This document shows, piece by piece, positions 1 through 10,171 of a stretch of DNA of 64,000 nucleotides. The stretch is taken from contig OX337236.1 of NCBI GenBank assembly GCA_946965045.2, forward strand, positions 62,001 to 126,000. The letters are read 5' to 3'. Within the stretch, counting starts at the first letter, position 1, and the number at the start of each line of letters is the position of its first letter. The DNA comes from Epithemia pelagica. Taxonomy: Eukaryota > Bacillariophyta > Bacillariophyceae > Surirellales > Surirellaceae. Below the pieces are notes generated by a model, which saw only the letters and a program-made list of their open reading frames with translations, had not been told where the DNA came from and did not search any database. Position numbers and translations under genes: made by a program.

Positions 1-1
1 G

Positions 2-1342
2 CGACAGTTGAGGATTTGTGCGAATGTCGTAGGTCATGCGTTCCATCATGCAATGGCAAGGAAAGCATTCAACGTCGGAACGGATATGGTATTGGTGACT
101 TCGTTTGAGGAGTCGTTTCTCGGTTCCTTACGGCCAGATGATTTAGCGCACCCTGATTCCAAGAGCTAACCAGACAAAAGTGACAAAACGAAACTGGAAA
201 TCAAGGATAGTTCAGCGATTACCCAACGGAACAGAAAGCAAACAGGAGAACACCAGGAAATTGAGGGCGAATCCGAAACGGCACATCAAGACTCGAAAGT
301 AGCCGCGGTCCTGTTGTCGCAGTCGCAATCTCCGCCCCACATGAAGAAATCTCAACCGCTCCGAGTCTCCAACTAGCCCTCGCATTCCGAGCAACTTGGA
401 ATCTGCTTTCGAAACGTAGAGCTTTCGCTCAATCGAGTTATAACGTTCAACTCGATTGAGCCAAAGCTCTACGTTTCGCAACAAGATTACAAGGCTCACG
501 AGCTTGTCAAGCTTGTGTATACAGCGTTGAAGATCTCCAAGCAGGCCTACCAAAAATTTGAACAGAAAACCTACAAACTCCATCTGGGCAAAAGGTACTA
601 TTTCTCCAGAGCACTGTCTATCTGTGGCAGTGATGGTGAGGGGCTTTGGGGTCCACTGGAGGCGACCATTGGCAACCCTAGCCATGTTCCAGTGAAGAAT
701 CCACCTCGAGACGGAGACGGGACTGCCATCTTATCCAACGACGGGGTGTATTTTGTGATTGGAATCCTCGGCCAAGGAAGCAAATCCAACACCTTTCAGG
801 CGCTGGATCAGTTGGGAAAACTGGTTGCGATCAAAGTCATGAACGGCGAGGACGACGACGAAACCGAAACCGCCGCTCGTCAAGAGAAGGAAAATCTAGA
901 GAAATGCTACGCCTTTTTGGAAGGACGAGTCCAACAAATCAAAATGTGTGGTTACCATGCCGTCGTCATGCCAATGTTTGATCCCATTCCCAACGACGAT
1001 CGATCGAAGCGATTGGAGGATGTTCGAACGGCTCTCACGAATATGAAGGACAGGATCGGCAAACTGTACCATACATGGGATGCTCGATGGTGCCATGTTG
1101 GAATTTTCAAAGAAAACGGGAAAGAACATTTGGTGTTGCTTGATCTCGCTGACTTGCAAGACTTGCATGAGTGCAGTGATACTGACGACTCCGATACCGA
1201 GACAAAAAGTGAGGGCTCAACGACCAAAGAGATGATGGACCATGTCCAGAAACTATACGATAGTTTCACTCGACGATGCTCGGAACACCGTCCCACAAAC
1301 ACACCAACATTTTTCAGCGAACCCATCCCGAAAGTCGGGTAG
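2..1342 (+). pseudogene. Decayed kinase-like (possibly DUF5898-type) gene, left end cut by the window
   Basis: A single reading frame runs from the window edge to the stop at 1342 but is broken by TAA at 167-169 and TAG at 374-376. The first piece reads GHAFHHAMARKAFNVGTDMV, a well-formed protein segment. The last piece contains a glycine-rich loop (ILGQGSKSNTF), a VAIKVM lysine strand as in protein kinases, and later WDARWCHVGIFKENG followed by LVLLDLADL, which resembles the catalytic-loop region of kinase-like diatom proteins I associate with DUF5898. No ATG lies between the second stop and residue VMN, so the 3' piece has no plausible start of its own. I infer a relic gene; stop readthrough or unseen introns are alternatives. 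The family name is from memory and uncertain. Confidence 0.5.
410..478. repeat. 30-bp near-perfect inverted repeat inside the relic gene
   Basis: Arms 410-439 and 449-478 are reverse complements with one mismatch, separated by 9 nt. The palindrome lies in the open frame of the decayed gene, just downstream of its second stop codon, so both strands encode similar peptides there. Confidence 0.85.
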
Positions 1343-1640
1343 TTATTCTACTCCGCCCATTGGAACATGTCGATCCGATGCTATTTGTCATGCATTTTAT
1401 GCGTGGCCAATCGTCCTAACGCTCTGTCTCTACGTATCTCCATCGAGAGAGGAGCATCGTTGCGTTTCTCAAGGATCGAATGCTATCTATACAAATCTGC
1501 TCTCTAAGCTATAGATGAATGTAGTCGAGACTCGAATCATATCCAATAGAACGATGGGAACGAGAGAATTGAGCAGATCTATAGGATACAAACTAGAATA
1601 CGATAGAGAGAGAGATGGATGGACACAAAGGCCAACAATT

Positions 1641-3332
1641 CTATTCCGTTCCTGCACAACACTCACAGGGTTCCCCATTTGTCGTTTCGTTGCTTTGCTT
1701 TCCGTCATGGTCCTGGGCCAACCGCAGTGTCTCTTCTTGTCGTTTTGTTTGTGGTTGTGCTGGTTGTTGCTGCATGACATGTCGAATCCAGGCCACGGTA
1801 AATTCCATGGATTGTCGTCCTTCGGGAATCCAGGCATTGAAAAACGAAAAGACATGACACATGTACTTCCAACATCCAACCGTGACGGGGACGCCTTGGT
1901 GGCGGGCCTTGTTGATCAAGGCGACCGTCATGTCAAAGACGGCTTCATGGGCCGATGTCACGACACAAAGGGGTGGCAATCCCTCCATACTGCGATGGAC
2001 GGGAGAATAGGACTGTCGTTGTCCTTGGGGACAATGAGTATCCAAATAGGGCAATCCGCACTCCAAGACGGGTCGATTGACAATCAAATCGTGCTCGACA
2101 TAGTGCAAGAGCGACCCCTTGGGAGTGGTAAAGTCACAAAAGGGACCCAACAAGACGGCACCGGCGGGTACGGTCAACCCGGACACGACCACGTCCATGT
2201 ACGAGGGCAACAAGGCTTCCCCCCGACCATGTTCGCCAATGTATTGCATCAAGCGGGTACAGAGGGCGCCCCCGGACGAAATGCCCAACAATACAATTTT
2301 GTGGGGATTGCGGCGCTGACACAACCATCGGTAGGCGAGACAAATATCCCAATACATGTCGTCGATGCAATATTCCGGAGCCAAGCGGTATTCACAAACA
2401 AAGACATCCATATCATGACAGCGTTGCGAGACCCAATCGGCCTTGCCGGTATTGCCCGCGACATCGCCCGCCAAAAAGGCACCGCCATAGACCCACATCA
2501 AGGTCCAACCGTCCGTGTTCGTGTTGGTGTTCTTGCTGTTATTTGTGTGTTGTTGTCCTTGCAACCACAATCCCTTGACGGTCAAAAAGTCTTGTTGTTG
2601 GGGAGGAATGCGAAGGGGATCCAAGTCGGTCACGGGTTCGTGAATCACGGTAAGGCGGTGTGGATCGACGGGGTCATCAAACACATTGAGTTGAGACAAG
2701 GAAAAGCGCATGCGGGGGACTGTTACCGGAAACAATCGTCCCCACCACAAGACAGTCGACAAGGCATGATATTCCAGTGACGCGTGGGGATGAATGCCCG
2801 TGCGAGTGCCCAAGAAGCGTCGGTGCAAGGGAAAATACAACTTCCAGGCCACATGTGACAAGTTCCGACGCCACGCCAAGGGAACTTGATTCCAGCCCCA
2901 AAAGGCCAATCGTTCCCACCATTCAATCAAGATGGAATTCAAAAATTTGAGAATCCACAACAAGATCTTGTTTTCGGGGGAAATCCACGTTTGACCGAGA
3001 TTGAGATTGAGCGATTGATTCACTTGTTCGGCACAGGGAGGTGTGGTGGTCAACAATGGTTCGTTGCTGTCGTTGTTGTTGGTGTCATTGTTTGTGGTGT
3101 GGCCTGTCGTTGGTGTATCCGTAGTGCTGCTGGGCATGACAAAGGGGCCCATGGATCCGCACTTGACAAAGGCGGGTCGTCGTGGTGACGACTTGTCGTT
3201 GTTGTCCTTGTTGTCGTGGTTGCCATGAATGACGACGGTCGAGGTATCCGAAATGGAATGCCCCGCGAGCACGTCTGCGCCAATCACGTCGTCCAAAGGG
3301 TCCTTTTTACTGTTGTTACTGTGGAAACTCAT
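1641..3332 (-). CDS. Alpha/beta hydrolase fold-3 (HSL-like) esterase
   Basis: Intronless, 563 aa. Predicted serine hydrolase, probably an esterase or lipase; the substrate is unknown. The oxyanion region is YGGAF (residues 282-286, in place of the usual HGGG). The YRLAPE signature sits at about 315-320 and the nucleophile motif GISSG at 350-354 gives Ser352. The terminal histidine is probably His492 (MCHVFSFF). The acid is likely Glu463 or Asp467 in TSAHEAVFD, less clear than in typical members. The N-terminal about 110 residues are low-complexity (Asn/Asp/Thr), followed by a hydrophobic, Trp-rich segment at about 122-150 that could be membrane-associated. The long antisense open frame over this gene is a composition shadow. 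The start is the first ATG after upstream stops. Confidence 0.85.
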   Translation of the reverse strand: MSFHSNNSKKDPLDDVIGADVLAGHSISDTSTVVIHGNHDNKDNNDKSSPRRPAFVKCGSMGPFVMPSSTTDTPTTGHTTNNDTNNNDSNEPLLTTTPPCAEQVNQSLNLNLGQTWISPENKILLWILKFLNSILIEWWERLAFWGWNQVPLAWRRNLSHVAWKLYFPLHRRFLGTRTGIHPHASLEYHALSTVLWWGRLFPVTVPRMRFSLSQLNVFDDPVDPHRLTVIHEPVTDLDPLRIPPQQQDFLTVKGLWLQGQQHTNNSKNTNTNTDGWTLMWVYGGAFLAGDVAGNTGKADWVSQRCHDMDVFVCEYRLAPEYCIDDMYWDICLAYRWLCQRRNPHKIVLLGISSGGALCTRLMQYIGEHGRGEALLPSYMDVVVSGLTVPAGAVLLGPFCDFTTPKGSLLHYVEHDLIVNRPVLECGLPYLDTHCPQGQRQSYSPVHRSMEGLPPLCVVTSAHEAVFDMTVALINKARHQGVPVTVGCWKYMCHVFSFFNAWIPEGRQSMEFTVAWIRHVMQQQPAQPQTKRQEETLRLAQDHDGKQSNETTNGEPCECCAGTE

Positions 3333-3640
3333 GACCAGAAACGTTCACTGCTTCGTATGATAGACCGCTATTCCAAACTCAGACCCAAACCACAATCGTT
3401 TGGAGAGGGAACACGACAGACAACAAAAGGCTCTCTTTTTGCTCTCGTCGTCGTTGTCGTGGGTTCTTTTCTTCTTCTACTGTGAGTGAGACGGCGATGA
3501 TGGCAAGATATGGGACATCATCGTCGTCGCGCACCACACAATTTTGGTGCGCGACGACAACGACACATCATCGAGTTCATCAAATCGCTTCTGGATCGCC
3601 TTTAGGGACTCGTCAAGCCACAGCGATGGAGAATGGAGAA
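3333..3640. other. Gene-free upstream region of the hydrolase, with a short hairpin
   Basis: This is the presumed promoter of the hydrolase on the minus strand. A palindrome at about 3522-3560 pairs CGTCGTCGCGCACCA with TGGTGCGCGACGACA around an 8-nt loop. No coding signal was seen. Confidence 0.5.
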
Positions 3641-3643
3641 TAA

Positions 3644-4132
3644 GGCCGTTCCTTGATATTCTGCAAAAACAAAAATCGACACATGACATCACCTTTTTGT
3701 AGACAATTGCGCGACACGCCGTCCTTTGGCATTTACAAAACCAAAACCTATAACCGCACTTTTTCCCCCAAGGCCCCCAATAGTCCCCATATTCACTTCG
3801 ATGATTTGAATACTACAATTATCAAAGTAAGACATTAGGAGGACGTTCCGTCTTCCTCTTCATTGAGGTTAGGGGGACCGTTGGAGTCGAACGCGCGCCG
3901 TTCAAATCCTAAACCGTCATTTTTGTTTCTGTAGGGCCCAATGTACACTAGCAAGAAGAAAGCACTATCCCTAATGTCTGTTCAGCTTTTGCCGGCCTGC
4001 AAAAGTTGGACCCAACTTTTGCAGCCTCAAAAGCTGAAACAGCGTCGAACCCGGATTTGACGCCATATTTCCGGGTTTTTTGTGACGTGTCACCCTCCAA
4101 CTTTTGTTTTTGCAGAATATCAAGGAACGGCC
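3644..4132. mobile_element. Tourist/Harbinger-like MITE, 489 bp
   Basis: The terminal inverted repeats 3644-3674 and 4102-4132 are identical over 31 bp, starting GGCCGTTCCTTGATATTC. The element is flanked on both sides by TAA (3641-3643 and 4133-4135), the 3-bp target duplication typical of PIF/Harbinger transposons. Inside there is no transposase frame. A second strong hairpin lies at 3981-4038, with CTGCAAAAGTTGG pairing to CCAACTTTTGCAG and further pairing outside. I infer a non-autonomous DNA element; no related autonomous copy is visible in this window. Confidence 0.75.
3981..4038. repeat. Internal hairpin within the MITE
   Basis: Arms 3981-4009 and 4012-4038 pair in two blocks (TTCAGCTTTTG with CAAAAGCTGAA, and CTGCAAAAGTTGG with CCAACTTTTGCAG), separated by a small asymmetric bulge. 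Confidence 0.8.
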
Positions 4133-4135
4133 TAA

Positions 4136-6366
4136 GCATCATGGAGCATGGAGATGTGTTTCACGTGACAGTTGTTCTTCTACCATTCCTAGGAGTACGA
4201 GAGAAGGATATAGGGATCTAGGGTGGCATCTATTATGGAGACTTGGCCCCGAGCTCAGTGCACACTCTAGAGAGGGTAAATTGGTAAGTATTGTATTCGT
4301 TGTGCAAAGACTGTTGAAAGGGATAGATATGGTAGTAAATCGAGCTACCATAGCTACCTCACCCTAGCTAGATAATTGCGTTCTCGTTTTCTCTCTCCTA
4401 CTCTTAACGTTTGGCTTCCTGATTGGGATGGGAGTTGGAACGGCCTCGTTTGGGGCATCGTTACCGGGAGCAGGAGAGGCAATGGAACACACGCTCTCGG
4501 AAACAGAGCACTGGTGGTGAGGACTATGGTAGAGGACGAGCACACGAGGTTGGAGGGGAGGAGCGCGTTGTAGAATGTTGCGTTTGTCGCGACATGGTTT
4601 GGATCGGGCATGACCACAGACACGATCGGTAGATGGGGTGCGCGTCTTGGTTCCCAATGGTGGTTACCTTGAGAAGGAGAGAAGCCTTGGAGGGCAAAGA
4701 AGCAACGAGACACATTCCCCATAGTTGCATATGGCGCAGCGACACAACATCCCGCAGGCGCTTTTCGTTGGCCATTGGCGACAGACAACAGAGACAGTTT
4801 CATCCGGACTCGTGACGCGCCGACAATGAACGCTTCGTGATTCGTGATGGAGTCGATTTGGCGAGGATGAGTGACGAACGTCAAAGGACATTCCAAAGAG
4901 AAAAGAGAGCCTGTCTCTTCTCTCTACAATACGCGCAAGATTCAGGAGCGAGAGAGAAGCGTGGAGGAGCGTGTGGAGGAATGACGCGTTTGTGGATGCA
5001 GGTGTTCCACCGGTTGCTTCTCCGTGTCTTTGACGATTGAGATGTATCATCATGGTGGATGGTGGTGTGTCTTTTGGTACAGGTTGATGAGAAAGAGACA
5101 CCCACACACACAAGCTGGTACCCATCAGAGACCAAAAAGATCTCAAATCGCAAAAAGCAAAAAGTAAAAAGTGCCGTCAAGTTCAATTGATCTTTGGCGT
5201 TGGTAGATGATAGTGTAGTGGTGAGTCGTACGACGGTCCAATCAAACCTCGCCGCAAAAGTGCAAAGTGCAGTCAAGGAAGGTGGAAGTTGCAGTTCCGG
5301 ATCCAGTGCCATCTGCTGAAACGAGAACACGTGGGTGAACGCCGACCCACGTGTGCGACGTGGATTCGATCAAAGACACGGCGACAGAGAAGCAAACCAT
5401 TGTAGGCTTGCCCCACCAATGCACTAACTCGATCATAGTCGTACTATTTCTTTCATAGTCAATACTATACATTGGGGTGTGTGTGTCACCCATCACGGAC
5501 AAAGCCATCACAACGCATCCGAATCCAACCTCCAAAATTTATCTATGTTCACACAGCACGCAACATCACATCAGATCGTCGAGCACATCATCCTATCTAC
5601 TTGGCAAGATCCACCGATTGGCAACCGCATCTTGAGTTCTGTTGGACGACGACAATAAGACTCTCTACTACTACGAGAAACGACATGTAAGTGAATGTCT
5701 CTGTTCGTTGGTTCGAATGACTTGGGAGCGTGAGTCCTGCGCCTCGGTCCATCACGATCAACTCGTGTTTTCGTGAGAAGCTGCCCGGTCGAATCCAGGT
5801 CGCATCTCGTCGTGGCGTTGCGTCCAAGAAGGATCGTTGCTTGCTCCGGAACCATTCTGGAGAGGAAGTATCATCCCGTGCTGGTTGCACTTCTTAGATT
5901 CCATGGTGATGCACTGCGCCTGCTCCAACAACATGCCTGTTTGAGAGACCCAGGTGGATTCGATTGGGTGATGGATGGGTGTGTCATTGGTTCCATCCCC
6001 CCCTTCATAACAACCGGCATTTGGGTTTGGACCAATCGGAGCAATCTCCGGGTCCTTTTGAGAGGGTCGGAGGTTGTCGACGTCAACGAATGGCGTGCTG
6101 TGATTGGCCGAAATCATCTGGTGCGCGGCACTGTCAGGTTCGCCTCGTGCCCGGTCACCCTGTGGTTCCGATTGCTGTCGCAGAAGACAAGCGAAGGGGA
6201 ATAACTCACCCATCAACTGCTTCCTTCTTCTTCCTTCTTTGTCACAGTCAGTCAGTTTGTGCCCCGTCTAATTTTCTATCACTGATTTGATACTGCACTT
6301 GTACTGCAACAGACATCAAAACCACAACAAGGAATCCTTTTCCCATCAACAACCGAATAGTACACC
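4136..6366. other. Gene-free stretch upstream of the TALE homeobox gene
   Basis: Frames in this 2.2-kb stretch are open on both strands only in patches, and several of them begin at GTG or TTG rather than ATG. None contains a recognisable domain. The last few hundred bases are presumably promoter and 5' UTR of the homeobox gene. No tRNA-like fold was seen. Confidence 0.4.
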
Positions 6367-7593
6367 ATGACGGTCCAAGAGACAGCGGCCAAGCTCCTTG
6401 AAGAATACACTCGCATTGCTCCCATGCCCTCCGAGCAACGGCGTCGGAGCTCGACGGCGAGTAGCAACGGCAGCAACCATGCCAACAACGCTAGCACTAG
6501 CAAATCCAAACGCAAATCCACGGGTTTGCCGCAAGAAACGGTGGAATACCTCAAGAACTGGATGATGTCACCCGAACACATTGCCCATCCGTATCCGACG
6601 GAACAAGAAAAGGCCTTTATCATGAAGGAAACGGGCATTGAACTCAAGCAATTGACCAATTGGTTTGTCAACAATCGCAAGCGCTATTGGAAACCACGAG
6701 TCGAAGCTCGTTTGCAACAACAGCAGCAAGCGACGACGGGAAGCAGCAGCAGCAGCAAGGTACAGTCTCCATTGGCCGCCCGAGTCGACGACGAGGACAA
6801 GAATCCAGTCTTGGTCACACCCACTAGACGATCCGAATTGATTCATGTCGTGTCCACCCCCAATGTGACGGCCACTTTGCAAAAGGTGCAAGACCTGGTA
6901 GTGGTGGATCAACATGCACAAGAAGAAGAAGAAACGGGTGCGTGTCCCGTCGTGACGGAAAGTTCGGGATCGTCGTCCGAAAGCGAATCGGTGGGCTTGA
7001 ATTACGATGCCCTGGATGATGGCTCTTCGGCCCAGAGCAAGGAAGAGGAACATGCTACCACGACAACAAGGACAGTGTCGGCCATGCCCCTCTTGGAGGC
7101 AGCCACCACGATTCCGTTTCCACACGACGAATCTGCACCCCAAGACGATGCACCACCACCACAAGATGTGGAAACCTTCTCGAGAACGGTACGTCACTCC
7201 AGTTGCTGTTTATTGTTATATAGTCTCTTTTTTTGCAAATCGTGCGTAGACTCACCACTGTCTTTTCTTTTGGTTGTTTTTCAGAACACGGAACCAGCCG
7301 ACAGTGGAATGGAATCGGATTCCCTGGGGGAACCTGAAGCGCGAGCCAGGAGGTCCACGAACAAGAGGCGCCATGCTCGGACCACCACACGAAGAAGGAC
7401 CACTATCACCGGCCAACAAGAAGAGGAAGACGACGAGGCCCGATCGATGGATGCCATTTTGGCGCCTCGCCCCAAGTATCGACGGACCAGTCTTCATGTC
7501 TGGAAGGAGGCCTGCGAAACGGCTCCCAATGGCTATTATTGCCGTACCTTGCCCACCCTCGATGAAGCTGCTCGATTGTTTGGCTTTGCCTGA
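6367..7593 (+). CDS. TALE-class homeodomain transcription factor
   Basis: Predicted nuclear DNA-binding protein. Residues about 50-110 form a TALE homeodomain: the three-residue loop extension lies around HPYPTEQ and the recognition helix is NWFVNNRKRYWKP, including the invariant WF-N-R positions. The rest is low-complexity Ser/Thr/Glu-rich sequence, with a basic NKRRHARTTTRRR tract and a conserved-looking end (TLPTLDEAARLFGFA). A 96-nt intron (7189-7284) has donor GTACGT and a pyrimidine-rich TTTTTCAG acceptor, in phase 0. It is a multiple of three and contains no stop, so the spliced product is 376 aa and the unspliced frame 408 aa. Splicing is favoured because the intron encodes an atypical Cys/Phe/Leu-rich stretch. 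Confidence 0.88.
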   Translation: MTVQETAAKLLEEYTRIAPMPSEQRRRSSTASSNGSNHANNASTSKSKRKSTGLPQETVEYLKNWMMSPEHIAHPYPTEQEKAFIMKETGIELKQLTNWFVNNRKRYWKPRVEARLQQQQQATTGSSSSSKVQSPLAARVDDEDKNPVLVTPTRRSELIHVVSTPNVTATLQKVQDLVVVDQHAQEEEETGACPVVTESSGSSSESESVGLNYDALDDGSSAQSKEEEHATTTTRTVSAMPLLEAATTIPFPHDESAPQDDAPPPQDVETFSRTVRHSSCCLLLYSLFFCKSCVDSPLSFLLVVFQNTEPADSGMESDSLGEPEARARRSTNKRRHARTTTRRRTTITGQQEEEDDEARSMDAILAPRPKYRRTSLHVWKEACETAPNGYYCRTLPTLDEAARLFGFA

Positions 7594-8823
7594 ACCCTCT
7601 TTCTGGGTTCGAGATATTTCACACATGATGCACTCTCTTTTACACCCTGGGGACACACATGCGTTTGCTCATTTCCTCCATGCCACACTCGAACACGTTT
7701 TCTGGAATCTTCAAGTCTGGTGGGGACTGGCATTTGAACTACAACAGAAAACCCTTCACACCTTCTTGCGCGCGCAAACGCAGTGATATTCACAAACAAC
7801 AACAACAACAACATGACTACGCCAAGAGACGACGATAGGTTGCCCACCTATACGACCTACTAGACCGGGCAGGTCGTCACTTCAAGTCCATCACCACCAC
7901 TATCAGAACATGCAAGCAAGCAAGCAACACACGGCGAAACCATCCTCTTGCCGCAGGCTAGTACCATTCTCTCGCTCTCTCGCGCCCAAAGGAGACCTCC
8001 AACACTAGACACGAGTGGCGGTGCCCATCCACGACAACAACCATTGCATCCCAAACGGGAAACCAGCCCTGTAGGATATTTGTGTATCCATTATACTACG
8101 TTTGCTACCGCTGCCAGCCGCTATCAGTTTCCCCATTCAGTTTTGCAGCCAGCTAGCCAGCCAACCTCATGTCATTTGGAATCACAGTAGTAGTAGAAAT
8201 TTCACGTGCACCACGAACTGGATGCAACCGTATAATCTAATCGAACCATTCGTCCTCGTGAAGAACCATTCTATACTTGCTCTTTTTCACCAAGGAGGGA
8301 ACACACTTGGGGGGAGTCTACCAGTATATGGACCTTGTTGGTTTTGATTGGCAAGTTGCGTTTGATGCTTGCCCACAACCTAGCGGAGCTCCCTCCATCC
8401 ACGTGATGTTGTTGTTGCCTGCCGAGTATCTTGATTTCGTACGTTTGTGGTTTGTGGCACACATCAAAATTGGCTAGTGTGTGGGCGTCTGATTCTGATG
8501 TAGCAGTGTGATGGCGGCTGTTTCACCAAGCAGGTTGTTCAAACTGCGTCGAATACACGAACTAATACGAGTAGGAATGGACGGCTGTGTGAGGTGCTCA
8601 CTCCACACTCTACAGCACTATACATGGTGCCACTCAAACGTCCCAGCCAACAGTGACATTCGTCATAGGTCGTTGTTGCGCATAATTCTCCTTCCATTCG
8701 TAGGTCGCTGTTGTTACGCAATTCTCTCCTTCAAAAGGCTCTCATGTGTGGGCGACGACAACTCTCACGGTTCATCCGTTCGACACACACACATCCCTCT
8801 ATCTATTTGCGAGCTAGTAGCCA
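7594..8823. other. Gene-free interval between convergent genes
   Basis: It lies between the 3' ends of the homeobox gene (plus) and ZMAT2 (minus). A short (CAA)n run is at about 7797-7812. No supported gene or RNA was found. Confidence 0.4.
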
Positions 8824-9768
8824 TTAGCCTCCAAATCCCGAAAAGCCCATGAGGGCAGCCAGATTGGGATCAACGGCCGCTGTTGGCTCTTCCTCTTCCT
8901 CCTCCTTCTCGACTGCTGGAGTGTTGTTGTTGTTGTTGCTGTTTGTCGTGACTGGTGGTTCGGCCACAATCTCTTTCGTGGATTGGGAGGAGCATGGAGT
9001 TGTCTGTGGATTGTCCTTTGGGTCGACGTGTCCTGCGGCTGCGGCTGCGGCCGCCTTGCGTTGCTTGCGTCGTTGACGTCGTTCCTCTCGTTTTCGACGG
9101 AGCGCTTCATCCTTGGCCTGTACCATGTCGTGAAAATCCTCCACCTGTTCCAACGCGGAATGTTGTTCTTCGCGTTTCTTGGCTTGCAGAGCTTGCAAGG
9201 TGCTTTGCAAATCGTCTTGCGTGGATCGTTGCACTTGCATGGAATAGCCGAGTTTGCGTTGATGTTTCCGACCATTGATATGATCCAAATAGGTGTGAGA
9301 ATCCTTGAGAAAACAATCGCACACTTTGCAATGCCAGCCCACGCCCGTCTTGACCACGCCCGCCTTGAGGTCGGTATTGTTGTCCTTCTGACTCTTGTTG
9401 GTTGCCGCGGCTTCGATTGAGACAAATTCCGTTTGACCAATGCGGGAATCGAGATCGGCCACGGGACGTTGCCGGGCCTGCAAAAAGGCTCGATCCGATC
9501 CTTCCGGACCCAGGGCTCCTCGGGGGGCCGGACGAAATTCTTCCTTGTCATGGTCCGTATTGTCATGATTCGTTGTATCTGCCGCAGTGTCATTCGGAGG
9601 GTGGTCGGATCGATACTGCCGAGACTGTGCTCGTGCGGGTGCTTCCTGTTGCTGCTCTTGTTGTTGTTGTCGCAGTTGCGCCCGTTTCTCATAGGCTTCC
9701 AAATCCCACGTCCGGCGTTCCACATTGGACACTTTTTTGATCTTGTGGTGGTGTTGCTGCGACGACAT
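8824..9768 (-). CDS. ZMAT2: ZMAT2/Snu23-like U4/U6.U5 tri-snRNP zinc-finger protein
   Basis: Intronless, 314 aa. The family is a spliceosomal tri-snRNP component acting in the nucleus. Around residues 143-180 is a U1-type C2H2 finger (WHCKVCDCFLKDSHTYLDHI, then NGRKHQRKLGYS) followed by MQVQRSTQDDL, matching the ZMAT2/SNU23 core. The N-terminus keeps the WDLEAYEKRA motif, and the protein ends with MGFSGFGG, the same terminal motif as animal ZMAT2. A basic coiled-coil region follows the finger. The family is usually about 200 aa; the extra length is Gln/Asn/Glu-rich insertion. It is divergent from the adrenodoxin reductase gene with a shared 400-bp upstream region. Confidence 0.93.
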   Translation of the reverse strand: MSSQQHHHKIKKVSNVERRTWDLEAYEKRAQLRQQQQEQQQEAPARAQSRQYRSDHPPNDTAADTTNHDNTDHDKEEFRPAPRGALGPEGSDRAFLQARQRPVADLDSRIGQTEFVSIEAAATNKSQKDNNTDLKAGVVKTGVGWHCKVCDCFLKDSHTYLDHINGRKHQRKLGYSMQVQRSTQDDLQSTLQALQAKKREEQHSALEQVEDFHDMVQAKDEALRRKREERRQRRKQRKAAAAAAAGHVDPKDNPQTTPCSSQSTKEIVAEPPVTTNSNNNNNTPAVEKEEEEEEPTAAVDPNLAALMGFSGFGG

Positions 9769-10171
9769 GATTCGTTTCGTTTGCGCTGGTTCGTCTTGAA
9801 TGTTCTATTCTATAGACACACACATAAGTACGAGAGAGACCATGGTGATTGGTGTGCTGTCCAAAGAATGGTTGCAATCGTTGGGCCCGACATTGGTCCG
9901 GCGGACGGACGACACCACGCGATACAAGAGCGACCCCAAGTCACGGGGTCGCGGATATCCCGACAACACGTACTTCCAAACGCGCAGGCGGATGATTCCG
10001 CCGATGTCCTCTGTGTTGTTGCTTGTTGCACCGAGGTTACTCTTGTTTTTGATCAATTGTGTGTTCCTGGACGTTGTTTTAGTGGTGTGTCCCAAAGAGC
10101 GGCGCAAACTGGAGTGAACGAAGCCAAAGCACAAGAAGCATCCATTCGATTGCTCTTTTTGTTACCGATCC
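9769..10171. promoter_or_regulatory. Shared upstream region of divergent ZMAT2 and adrenodoxin reductase genes
   Basis: These 403 bp separate the two start codons on opposite strands and must hold both promoters. No specific motif is identified with confidence. Confidence 0.4.

Noticed and set aside
1515-2780. 421-codon open frame antisense to the hydrolase
   Set aside because: The opposite strand has clear hydrolase motifs; this frame has no recognisable domain and follows from the codon composition.
3870-3911. GTTCAAATCC word suggesting a tRNA
   Set aside because: It lies inside the MITE and no cloverleaf can be drawn.
4354-4896. 180-codon minus-strand frame upstream of the homeobox gene
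   Set aside because: No domain, no supporting splice or start context, Pro/Ser/Thr-rich composition typical of chance frames here.
5773-6204. 143-codon plus-strand frame
   Set aside because: It begins at GTG, lacks an ATG at a plausible place and has no recognisable family.
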